Shown piece after piece: positions 1 to 5,281 of a stretch of 7,214 nucleotides of DNA. The stretch's first letter is position 1. The number at the start of each line of letters is the position of its first letter. The notes beneath the pieces were generated by a model, which ran no database searches, had not been told where the DNA came from, and saw only the letters and a list, made by a program, of their open reading frames with translations. Where the stretch lies: contig DAOUSQ010000049.1 in the NCBI GenBank assembly GCA_030627145.1, forward strand, positions 1-7,214, in the 5' to 3' direction. Position numbers and translations under genes: made by a program. Source of the stretch: Syntrophomonadaceae bacterium. Its GTDB lineage: Bacteria > Bacillota_B > Syntrophomonadia > Syntrophomonadales > Syntrophomonadaceae.

Positions 1-244
1 ATTTATTCCGCACCAGTCCAATTTGCGAATAATAAAAACTGCTATGAAGCGTATGAATATACCAGCAGAAAAGACCGTGGTAAATCTCCAGAAGTTTGGT
101 AATATGTCAGCTGCATGTATACCAGTAAGCTTATCGATGGCCGAGCAGGAAGGAAGATTAAAACCAGGGGATTTGGTGTTAATGGTGGCTTTTGGAGCAG
201 GATTAACTTATGGTGGAGCGTTAGTCCGTTGGGGGAGGAATTAA
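1..244 (+). CDS. fabH: 3-oxoacyl-ACP synthase III (FabH), C-terminal part, 5' end outside window
   Basis: FabH condenses acetyl-CoA (or a branched acyl-CoA) with malonyl-ACP to start fatty-acid chains. Only the last 80 codons are present (in frame from base 2); the N-terminal half with the active-site Cys lies upstream of the window. The visible part begins F-I-P-H-Q-S-N, the family's HQxN motif. Its catalytic His is codon 11-13, and the motif is followed by the basic stretch that meets ACP. The second catalytic residue, Asn in F-G-N-M-S-A-A, is codon 101-103. The C-terminal LVAFGAGLTYGGALVRW-like end is typical of FabH. Apart from the window edge it is intact and ends with TAA. The fabK start follows four bases after the stop, and the fabK ribosome site lies inside the fabH end, so the two are surely cotranscribed. 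Identification is firm. Confidence 0.95.
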   Translation, partial: FIPHQSNLRIIKTAMKRMNIPAEKTVVNLQKFGNMSAACIPVSLSMAEQEGRLKPGDLVLMVAFGAGLTYGGALVRWGRN

Positions 245-248
245 GATT

Positions 249-1199
249 TTGCTTAAGACTGAATTATGTGATTTGTTATCTATTAAATATCCGTTAATAC
301 AGGGGGCTATGGCCTGGATTGCTGGCGGCAGGTTAGCAGGGTCAGTTTCGGCAGCAGGAGGTCTGGGAGTAATTGGTGCTGGTAGTGCAGATACGACCTG
401 GATTAAAAAAGAGATAGATATAGTTAGACAGACTACAAAGAACCCCTTTGCAGTTAATCTAATGCTTACTTCTCCTTATATCGAAGAAGTAGTTGAGTTA
501 GTTATAAAGGAAAAAATACAGGTGGTTACTACTGGTGGAGGAAATCCGGGGCGATATATAGAAAAACTGAAAAATGCGGGTATAAAGGTAATTCCTGTAG
601 TGGCTGCGGTAGCTCTGGCGCGAAGATTAAGCCGACTGGGCGCAGATGCCTTAATAGTTGAAGGTACTGAATCTGGTGGGCATGTAGGGGAAATGACAAC
701 CATGAGTCTTGTGCCGATGGTAGTTGATGTTGTGGATGTTCCGGTAATAGCTGCAGGGGGAATTGCAGATGGACGAGGGGTTGCAGCTGCAATGTCTCTA
801 GGAGCGAAAGGAGTACAGGTTGGGACCCGGTTTATATGTTCCCAGGAATGTAATGTTCATCCATCTTATCAGCAAAAGGTATTGAAAGCCAGGGATAGAG
901 ATACAGTTGTTTGTGGTACAACAACCGGTCATCCCGTACGGGCTATCCATAATAAATTTACCAGAGAGTATTTGAACCAAGAAAGATTGGGAACCAGTAA
1001 GGAAGAACTTGAGGAATTAGGAAAAGGACGATATCCGGCTGCTGCTGTTGAAGGAAAAATAGATGAGGGAAGTATACTTGCAGGGCAGATATGTGGTCTG
1101 GTAAAAGAAGTGCAGCCTGCTGCTGAAATAGTTTCAAATATTATAAATGATGCCTGCAGGGTTATTAAACGATTGGGGGATATAGAATGCCAAAAATAG
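249..1199 (+). CDS. fabK: Enoyl-ACP reductase II (FabK), FMN-dependent
   Basis: FabK performs the last reduction of each elongation cycle, turning trans-2-enoyl-ACP into acyl-ACP with FMN and NAD(P)H. It belongs to the nitronate monooxygenase-like TIM-barrel flavoproteins and is unrelated to FabI. The 316-residue product has the usual length. Visible motifs are Y-P-L-I-Q-G-A-M-A-W near the N-terminus, the catalytic His145 in E-S-G-G-H-V-G, and the FMN-phosphate loops A-A-G-G-I-A-D-G (168-175) and G-V-Q-V-G-T-R-F (188-195). The start is TTG at 249. No ATG or GTG fits, homologues begin at this point (M-L-K-T-x-L-C-x-L-L), and GGAGG at 234-238 lies ten bases upstream. The 3' end overlaps fabD by 13 bases. 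A nitronate monooxygenase could look similar, but the FAS II setting and the His motif favour FabK. It is the only enoyl reductase in the window. Confidence 0.95.
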   Translation: MLKTELCDLLSIKYPLIQGAMAWIAGGRLAGSVSAAGGLGVIGAGSADTTWIKKEIDIVRQTTKNPFAVNLMLTSPYIEEVVELVIKEKIQVVTTGGGNPGRYIEKLKNAGIKVIPVVAAVALARRLSRLGADALIVEGTESGGHVGEMTTMSLVPMVVDVVDVPVIAAGGIADGRGVAAAMSLGAKGVQVGTRFICSQECNVHPSYQQKVLKARDRDTVVCGTTTGHPVRAIHNKFTREYLNQERLGTSKEELEELGKGRYPAAAVEGKIDEGSILAGQICGLVKEVQPAAEIVSNIINDACRVIKRLGDIECQK

Positions 1200-2104
1200 C
1201 ATTTGTTTTCCCCGGGCAGGGTGCACAATATACTGGTATGGGGAAAGACCTGGCACAAAACTTTGACGAAGCTGCCAGTATTTATAAACAGGCAGACGAG
1301 ATTGCCGGATATAAATTAAGCACATTATGTTTCAATGACCCGGATAAATTACTCGATAAAACTGAATATGCTCAGCCTGCTTTATTAACAACTAGTTTGG
1401 CAGTTTTTGAGGTGGTGAAAAAACAGGGGATAACCCCGTTAATGCTTGCAGGTCTCAGCCTGGGGGAATACACGGCACTTGTGGCTTCGGGTTCTATTAG
1501 TTTTAAAGAGGCTTTACCCCTTGTTCAAATCAGAGGCCGCTTAATGCAGGAGGCTGTGCCACCTGGAAAAGGGGCTATGGTTGCTGTAATGGGTCTTGAT
1601 AATAAAGTGGTAGAAGAATGCTGCAGTCAGGCAGGAGGAATTGTAAGTGTTGCCAACTATAATGCTCCTGGACAGGTCGTTGTTTCTGGCGAAAAAGAGG
1701 CAGTATTAAAAGCCGGTAATATCTTAAAGGAAGCAGGGGGGCGTGTTATACCCTTGGCAGTCAGTGTTCCTTCACACAGCCAGCTTATGTATGATGCAGC
1801 CATGAAATTTCAGGCATATCTTGAGCAGATTAACTTAAAAGAACCTTCTGTAGGGGTAGTGAGTAATGTTAATGCTCAGGAAAACAGATTTACCCAGTTT
1901 AAGGACTTGCTGGTAAGACAACTGTTTTCCCCGGTATTATGGGAGCAGAGTGTCAGGTATATGATGAATAAAGTGGATTATTTTATTGAAATTGGACCAG
2001 GTTCAACCCTGACAGGATTAATCAGGAGAATTGACCGCTCCCGTATATTGGGACAAATTGAGGACACTAAGTCACTTGAAAAAGTTTTTAAGAAGGTGAA
2101 TTGA
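1187..2104 (+). CDS. fabD: Malonyl-CoA:ACP transacylase (FabD)
   Basis: FabD transfers malonyl from CoA to the phosphopantetheine arm of ACP, supplying the extender unit for FabH and FabF. The 305-residue product is full length. It shows the N-terminal F-P-G-Q-G-A-Q loop (8-14), the nucleophile Ser91 in G-L-S-L-G-E-Y, the carboxylate-binding Arg116 in Q-I-R-G-R-L-M-Q-E-A, and the catalytic His197 in V-P-S-H-S. The F-I-E-I-G-P-G-S-T-L block near residue 266 is also typical. The residue before the nucleophile is Leu where E. coli has His, a substitution I believe is common in clostridial FabD. The ATG at 1187 lies inside the end of fabK, with GGGGA at 1175-1180 as its ribosome site, so translation is probably coupled to fabK. 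The stop at 2102-2104 lies just before the fabG ATG. Identification is firm. Confidence 0.96.
   Translation: MPKIAFVFPGQGAQYTGMGKDLAQNFDEAASIYKQADEIAGYKLSTLCFNDPDKLLDKTEYAQPALLTTSLAVFEVVKKQGITPLMLAGLSLGEYTALVASGSISFKEALPLVQIRGRLMQEAVPPGKGAMVAVMGLDNKVVEECCSQAGGIVSVANYNAPGQVVVSGEKEAVLKAGNILKEAGGRVIPLAVSVPSHSQLMYDAAMKFQAYLEQINLKEPSVGVVSNVNAQENRFTQFKDLLVRQLFSPVLWEQSVRYMMNKVDYFIEIGPGSTLTGLIRRIDRSRILGQIEDTKSLEKVFKKVN
2093..2099 (+). promoter_or_regulatory. Ribosome binding site that decides the fabG start
   Basis: AAGGTGA lies seven bases before the ATG at 2107 but only one base before the alternative in-frame TTG at 2101. This favours the ATG. The site lies within the last codons of fabD. Confidence 0.6.
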
Positions 2105-2106
2105 AT

Positions 2107-2847
2107 ATGAAGGAAAAGGTTGCTATAGTAACAGGTAGTTCGCGGGGAATAGGCAAAGCTATAGCTGTAGAACTTGCTCAGGAAGGTTTTCGGGTAGTAA
2201 TCAATTATTCTAATAATCAATTAGCAGCAGAAGAAGTTCTTGAGGAAGTCAAGTCTACAGGCAGCAGTGGTATGATAATAGGTGCGGATGTATCTGTTTC
2301 TGAATCGGCACAGGACCTGATAGATAAAACAATAAAGGAATATGGACAGGTAGACGTTCTAGTTAATAATGCCGGCATTAACAAAGACCAGCTTATGATG
2401 CGTATGAAAGATGATGCCTGGAATAGGGTTATAAGCACTAATTTGAATTCTGCATTTTACTGCAGTAGAGCTGCCCTGAAGCATATGGTGAGGAAACGCT
2501 ATGGGCGGATTATTAATATATCTTCTGTAGTAGGATTAAACGGAAATGCAGGTCAGGCCCACTACGCTGCTTCCAAATCGGGGTTGCTTGGGCTAACTTT
2601 TTCTATTGCTCGTGAGTACGGGAGCAGGGGGATAACTGCTAATGCAATTGCCCCTGGATATATACAGAGTGATATGACCGGGGGATTTAATACTGAGCAG
2701 AGTTCAAAACTTCTTTCAGCAATTGCTGTAGGGAGATTGGGAAATCCTGAAGATATTGCCGGTGTTGTAGCCTTTCTGGCTTCACCCCGGGCAGCATATA
2801 TTACTGCGCAATGTATCCGGGTTGACGGGGGGCTATCTTCCCTGTAA
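2107..2847 (+). CDS. fabG: 3-oxoacyl-ACP reductase (FabG)
   Basis: FabG reduces 3-ketoacyl-ACP to 3-hydroxyacyl-ACP, normally with NADPH. It is a short-chain dehydrogenase with a Rossmann fold, usually a homotetramer. From the ATG at 2107 the product has 246 residues, the standard length. The cofactor motif T-G-S-S-R-G-I-G is at 9-16 and the structural N-N-A-G at 87-90. The catalytic set is Asn112, Ser140 (N-I-S-S-V-V-G), Tyr153 and Lys157 (Y-A-A-S-K). The C-terminal I-x-V-D-G-G motif is present. A TTG at 2101 would add two residues and overlap the fabD stop, but its spacing to the ribosome site is poor. SDR enzymes are diverse, but the position between fabD and acpP and the full FabG motif set make the assignment secure. 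It is the last gene before a 145-base spacer. Confidence 0.96.
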   Translation: MKEKVAIVTGSSRGIGKAIAVELAQEGFRVVINYSNNQLAAEEVLEEVKSTGSSGMIIGADVSVSESAQDLIDKTIKEYGQVDVLVNNAGINKDQLMMRMKDDAWNRVISTNLNSAFYCSRAALKHMVRKRYGRIINISSVVGLNGNAGQAHYAASKSGLLGLTFSIAREYGSRGITANAIAPGYIQSDMTGGFNTEQSSKLLSAIAVGRLGNPEDIAGVVAFLASPRAAYITAQCIRVDGGLSSL

Positions 2848-2895
2848 AATAGTTACAATATTTTATATTTTCCAGGATATAAATAAATGGGTTAT

Positions 2896-2914
2896 CGTCC
2901 TGTAGACGTTTTTT
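2896..2914 (+). terminator. Weak terminator-like hairpin between fabG and acpP
   Basis: CGTC (2896-2899) pairs with GACG (2905-2908) around a five-base loop, followed directly by six T (2909-2914). The T-run suits intrinsic termination, but a four-base-pair stem is short. At most it would attenuate transcription and so adjust acpP-fabF relative to upstream genes. It may be a chance match. Confidence 0.25.
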
Positions 2915-2936
2915 AAAAGAGAATTCTAAAAGTCAT

Positions 2937-2954
2937 GTGAAAAATTGTTTTCAC
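2937..2954 (+). promoter_or_regulatory. 18-bp dyad upstream of acpP
   Basis: GTGAAAA (2937-2943) and TTTTCAC (2948-2954) are perfect inverted arms around a four-base centre, ending 38 bases before the acpP start. It could be an operator for a dimeric regulator or a small mRNA hairpin. It does not match the FapR or FabT boxes as I know them. No convincing -35/-10 pair surrounds it; the nearest candidate is TTACAA (2853-2858) with TATAAA (2878-2883), whose 19-base spacing is long. Confidence 0.3.
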
Positions 2955-2992
2955 TACACTTAAAAACAAAACATCTTAAAGGAGGAATTACA

Positions 2993-3235
2993 ATGTCAGT
3001 ATTTGAGGAATTAAAGGAAATTATTGTGGAGATTAAAGATGTACCTGAGGAAGATATTACGCTTGAATCAAGTTTTGCCGATGACCTGGAAGCAGATTCT
3101 CTGGATATAGTTGAAATGCTTATGCTGCTTGAAGAAAAGTATGATATTCAAATTCCGGAGGAAACTGCCGAGGGACTTAAAACAGTACAGGATGTGGTTC
3201 AATATGTGGAAGCCAGATTACAGGAAAATGTATAA
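2993..3235 (+). CDS. acpP: Acyl carrier protein (AcpP)
   Basis: AcpP is the small acidic four-helix protein that carries growing acyl chains on a phosphopantetheine arm between all FAS II enzymes. The product has 80 residues, with the attachment Ser36 (codon 3098-3100) in A-D-S-L-D-I-V-E at the start of helix II, the recognition helix. That helix and the following L-E-E-K-Y-D-I-Q-I-P-E-E segment are rich in Asp and Glu, as expected. The ATG at 2993 has a near-ideal ribosome site, AAAGGAGG at 2978-2985 with seven bases of spacing, the strongest in the window. This fits the high ACP level cells need. The reading frame stays open upstream to a TTG at 2945, but that has no ribosome site. The gene lies between fabG and fabF, as in many Clostridia, not near fabH as in streptococci. 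Confidence 0.97.
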   Translation: MSVFEELKEIIVEIKDVPEEDITLESSFADDLEADSLDIVEMLMLLEEKYDIQIPEETAEGLKTVQDVVQYVEARLQENV

Positions 3236-3240
3236 ATATA

Positions 3241-3246
3241 GAGGTG
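3241..3246 (+). promoter_or_regulatory. Ribosome binding site that decides the fabF start
   Basis: GAGGTG five bases before the ATG at 3252 sets the fabF start in the short gap after acpP. The same frame is open back to 3111, but that part overlaps acpP and does not resemble the FabF N-terminus. Confidence 0.65.
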
Positions 3247-3251
3247 GTAAA

Positions 3252-4493
3252 ATGCCCGGGTGCAGAGTTGTAATAACCGGGGTAGGAATGATTTCTCCGG
3301 TTGGCAATAATAAGAATGATTTCTGGAATAATCTTATTGAAGGGCATACTGGCATTAGGAAGATCGAGCGTTTTGATGCTTCCATTTTTCCTGTCCAAAT
3401 TGCTGCTCAGGTAAATGATTTTAATGCAGTGGATTACATTGCGCGTAAAGATGCCAGGCGTATGGACCTATTTGTTCAATATGCCTGTGCTGCTGCTCGT
3501 ATAGCTGTTGAAGATGCACAATTAAGTATTGAAAGTGAGCAAGAAAACCGTATAGGAGTATGGGTAGGTTCAGGTATAGGGGGAATAGAAACCTTTGAAA
3601 AACAGCATTCAGCTATGCTGAAAAGAGGGGCTTCAGGGATAAGTCCGTTCTTTATACCTATGATGATTCCCAATATGGCTTCAGGTCAAATTGCAATAAT
3701 GTTAGGAGTTAAAGGACCTAATGGTTGTACAGTTACAGCGTGTGCATCTGGCAGCAATTCTGCAGGTGAGGCTTTTCATTTAATTCAAAATGGCAAGGCT
3801 GATGTAATGATAACAGGGGGGGCTGAGGCTTCAATAACGCCGCTGGCTGTTGGTGGTTTTTGTTCTATGAAAGCCCTGTCTACATTTAATGATGAACCGA
3901 CAAGGGCATGTCGTCCTTTTGACCTTAACCGTGATGGATTTGTAATGGGAGAAGGTTCAGGTATTCTTATTTTTGAAGAGTTAGAACATGCTTTAAACAG
4001 GGGGGCTAATATCTATGGTGAGGTAATAGGTTATGGCAGCAGTGCAGATGCCTGTCATATGGTACAGCCGGATGAGACAGGAGCAGGGGCTGCGTTAGCT
4101 TTTAGAATGGCCCTGGCTGATGCTGGTATCAGTCCAGAAGAAGTAGATTATATTAATGCTCATGGAACAGGTACTAAGCTAAATGATATGGTAGAAACGG
4201 CTGCAATCAAGCAGGTTTTTTCTTCGCATAGTTATGAAATACCTATAAGCTCGATCAAGGCGGCAACAGGACATATGCTGGGGGCAGCAGGTGCAGTGGA
4301 ATTGATTGCATCTGCGTTATCTCTCGTGCATAATAAAATACCGCCTACTTTAAACCTGGAGATACCTGATCCTCAATGTGACCTTGATTATGTTCCAGGT
4401 CAGTTCAGGGAAAAGGAATTAAATATTGTGCTTTCTGCTTCACTTGGATTTGGGGGCCATAATGCTGCTCTCGTAATAAGAAAATATAAATAA
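3252..4493 (+). CDS. fabF: 3-oxoacyl-ACP synthase II (FabF)
   Basis: FabF is the elongating condensing enzyme: it joins acyl-ACP and malonyl-ACP with loss of CO2. The 413-residue product has the standard length and thiolase fold. It starts V-V-I-T-G-V-G-M-I-S-P-V-G. Active-site residues are Cys164 (T-A-C-A-S-G), His304 (N-A-H-G-T-G-T), Lys336 and His341 (S-I-K-A-A-T-G-H-M-L-G), each one position after the E. coli FabF numbering. The gating Phe400 is in the C-terminal L-G-F-G-G-H-N loop. Cys-His-His places it in the FabF/FabB group and not FabH. FabF is favoured over FabB because the lineage and context lack fabA. It starts 16 bases after acpP, so the two are cotranscribed. No clear terminator follows; instead there is the 343-base repeat-bearing gap. 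Confidence 0.96.
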   Translation: MPGCRVVITGVGMISPVGNNKNDFWNNLIEGHTGIRKIERFDASIFPVQIAAQVNDFNAVDYIARKDARRMDLFVQYACAAARIAVEDAQLSIESEQENRIGVWVGSGIGGIETFEKQHSAMLKRGASGISPFFIPMMIPNMASGQIAIMLGVKGPNGCTVTACASGSNSAGEAFHLIQNGKADVMITGGAEASITPLAVGGFCSMKALSTFNDEPTRACRPFDLNRDGFVMGEGSGILIFEELEHALNRGANIYGEVIGYGSSADACHMVQPDETGAGAALAFRMALADAGISPEEVDYINAHGTGTKLNDMVETAAIKQVFSSHSYEIPISSIKAATGHMLGAAGAVELIASALSLVHNKIPPTLNLEIPDPQCDLDYVPGQFREKELNIVLSASLGFGGHNAALVIRKYK

Positions 4494-4504
4494 AATAAAC
4501 TGGT

Positions 4505-4524
4505 TTAATTATTAATTATTAATA
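4505..4524. repeat. Short tandem repeat, period 7 (TTAATTA)
   Basis: Two exact TTAATTA units (4505-4511, 4512-4518) are followed by a partial TTAATA (4519-4524). One more TTAATTA occurs at 4742-4748, on the far side of the inverted repeat. In such AT-rich DNA this could be simple slippage and not the end of a mobile element. Confidence 0.6.
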
Positions 4525-4579
4525 CAACTTTCACACTTGACAAAATAATATTTTTTAATTCCAGAAAAAGTGTTATTTT

Positions 4580-4677
4580 AGTGATAAGTGAAGAGTTAGG
4601 GGTAAGACGTAAGGAAAATAATCATTGAATTTAGAAAAACCTGACTTATAAGAAATCCTTACACCTCACTCATCACT
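4580..4677. repeat. Imperfect inverted repeat, MITE-like or degenerate
   Basis: The left arm (4580-4600) begins AGTGATAAGTGA. The reverse complement of the right arm (4657-4677) begins AGTGATGAGTGA. By hand, 17 of 21 positions match, with a 56-base middle. The left arm is purine-rich and the right pyrimidine-rich, so low complexity inflates the match. There are no coding sequences and no clear target duplication. A decayed non-autonomous element or a dispersed intergenic repeat would both fit. Confidence 0.45.
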
Positions 4678-4753
4678 CCTTACTTATTATTCCTGAGCAA
4701 AAAATATCCATATTTTACTGTCTACTGGGAAAGTTGAGTTATTAATTAAGGAA

Positions 4754-4774
4754 AGAAAAAGCGAAGCTTTTTCT
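4754..4774 (+). repeat. Perfect 9-bp hairpin upstream of fabZ
   Basis: AGAAAAAGC (4754-4762) and GCTTTTTCT (4766-4774) pair perfectly around a GAA loop. No T-run follows the stem on the + strand, beyond the five T inside the arm itself, so it is a poor standard terminator. It could slow transcription, stabilise an mRNA end or belong to the surrounding repeat. Confidence 0.5.
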
Positions 4775-4782
4775 AACAATAA

Positions 4783-4811
4783 TTCAAAATTAAAAATTAA
4801 AAATTCATAAT
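4783..4811 (+). promoter_or_regulatory. Possible sigma-A-type promoter for fabZ-accD-accA
   Basis: TTCAAA (4783-4788) and CATAAT (4806-4811) are 17 bases apart and match the -35 and -10 consensus at four and five of six positions. Transcription would start near 4818, a few bases before the fabZ ribosome site. The DNA is very AT-rich, so a chance match is quite possible. Confidence 0.3.
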
Positions 4812-4822
4812 TATTATAAGCT

Positions 4823-4828
4823 AGGTGG
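4823..4828 (+). promoter_or_regulatory. Ribosome binding site that decides the fabZ start
   Basis: AGGTGG lies eight bases before the ATG at 4837. An in-frame GTG at 4825 lies inside this site, so it cannot be the start that the site serves. Confidence 0.65.
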
Positions 4829-4836
4829 TATTAAAT

Positions 4837-5262
4837 ATGAATACAGAAGAGATAATGAATATTCTCCCCCACCGATATCCCTTTTTGTTGGTAGATAGGA
4901 TTATTGAACTTGTACCAGGAGTAAAAGCAGTAGGGATAAAAAATATTACGATAAATGAGCCGCAATTTTCCGGACATTTTCCTGGACGACCAATAATGCC
5001 CGGTGTACTTATGATTGAGGCAATGGCACAGGTGGGGGCCTGTGCTCTGTTATGTGAGGAAAAATATAAGAACCAGCTTGCTTACCTTGCAGGTGTAGAC
5101 CGTATACGTTTTAAACGCCTGGTGGTTCCGGGCGAAACCCTGCAGATTACTACTGAATTATCAAATATTAGAGGTAATATTGGAAAAGGTAAGGGTAAGG
5201 TTACTATTGACAATGAACTGGTTTGTGGAGGTGAATTTCTTTTTGCCCTGACACAATTGTAG
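4837..5262 (+). CDS. fabZ: 3-hydroxyacyl-ACP dehydratase (FabZ)
   Basis: FabZ removes water from 3-hydroxyacyl-ACP to give trans-2-enoyl-ACP, the substrate of FabK. It has the hot-dog fold and usually forms a hexamer. The 141-residue product has the normal length. It opens with [13 protein letters not shown], a FabZ signature. The catalytic His47 is in [12 protein letters not shown], and the paired acid Glu61 in L-M-I-E-A-M-A-Q. FabA would be longer and has Asp at the acid position, so FabZ is the clear choice. No isomerase such as FabM or FabA is seen, so the window does not explain unsaturated fatty-acid synthesis. It follows the repeat-bearing gap and probably starts its own transcript with accD and accA. 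Confidence 0.96.
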   Translation: MNTEEIMNILPHRYPFLLVDRIIELVPGVKAVGIKNITINEPQFSGHFPGRPIMPGVLMIEAMAQVGACALLCEEKYKNQLAYLAGVDRIRFKRLVVPGETLQITTELSNIRGNIGKGKGKVTIDNELVCGGEFLFALTQL

Positions 5263-5269
5263 GGTAAAT

Positions 5270-5281
5270 ATGATTGAATGA
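5270..5281 (+). promoter_or_regulatory. Possible three-codon leader ORF coupled to accD
   Basis: ATG-ATT-GAA-TGA starts at 5270, six bases or less after AGGG (5261-5264), and its stop overlaps the accD ATG as ATGA (5278-5281). accD itself has no good ribosome site at normal spacing. Ribosomes ending here could restart on accD. This is an inference from spacing alone. Confidence 0.25.

Larger units (their letters stand above)
4494..4836 (+). other. 343-base non-coding gap with several repeat types
   Basis: There is no credible gene on either strand; stops are frequent, and it is too short for a normal accB of about 450 bases. From left to right it holds a period-7 AT repeat (4505-4524), an imperfect inverted repeat of purine-rich then pyrimidine-rich DNA (4580-4677), a perfect 9-bp hairpin (4754-4774), and an A/T-rich block of TTAAAAA units (about 4781-4800) leading to a possible promoter and the fabZ ribosome site. 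It resembles the degenerate repeats seen between genes in many Clostridia, but I cannot name a repeat family. In streptococcal-type clusters this place is occupied by accB, and in many plsX-linked clusters by rnc. Confidence 0.7.

Noticed and set aside
115..297. Plus-strand open frame across the fabH-fabK junction
   Set aside because: It runs out of frame through the conserved fabH end and the fabK start, and its product looks like no known protein.
929..1325. Overlapping minus-strand open frames across fabK and fabD
   Set aside because: They are opposite-strand shadows of well-identified genes, with no recognisable domains and no ribosome sites considered convincing.
2848..2992. FapR or FabT operator upstream of acpP
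   Set aside because: I looked for the known FapR and FabT palindromes and saw neither here nor in the fabF-fabZ gap. The dyad at 2937-2954 has different arms.
2945..2992. Longer acpP start at TTG 2945
   Set aside because: It would add 16 residues not found in ACPs and would put the strong ribosome site at 2978-2985 inside the gene.
3111..3251. Longer fabF start at 3111
   Set aside because: This part overlaps acpP in another frame and does not resemble the FabF N-terminus; ATG 3252 has a good ribosome site.
4537..4542. Perfect TTGACA -35-like hexamer after fabF
   Set aside because: No -10-like hexamer occurs 16-18 bases downstream (the sequence there is around TTCCAG), so it is not a convincing promoter.
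4494..4836. Remnant of accB between fabF and fabZ
   Set aside because: The space is too short, no E-A-M-K-M biotin motif or long open frame was seen, and the sequence is repeat-rich and AT-rich, unlike decayed coding DNA.
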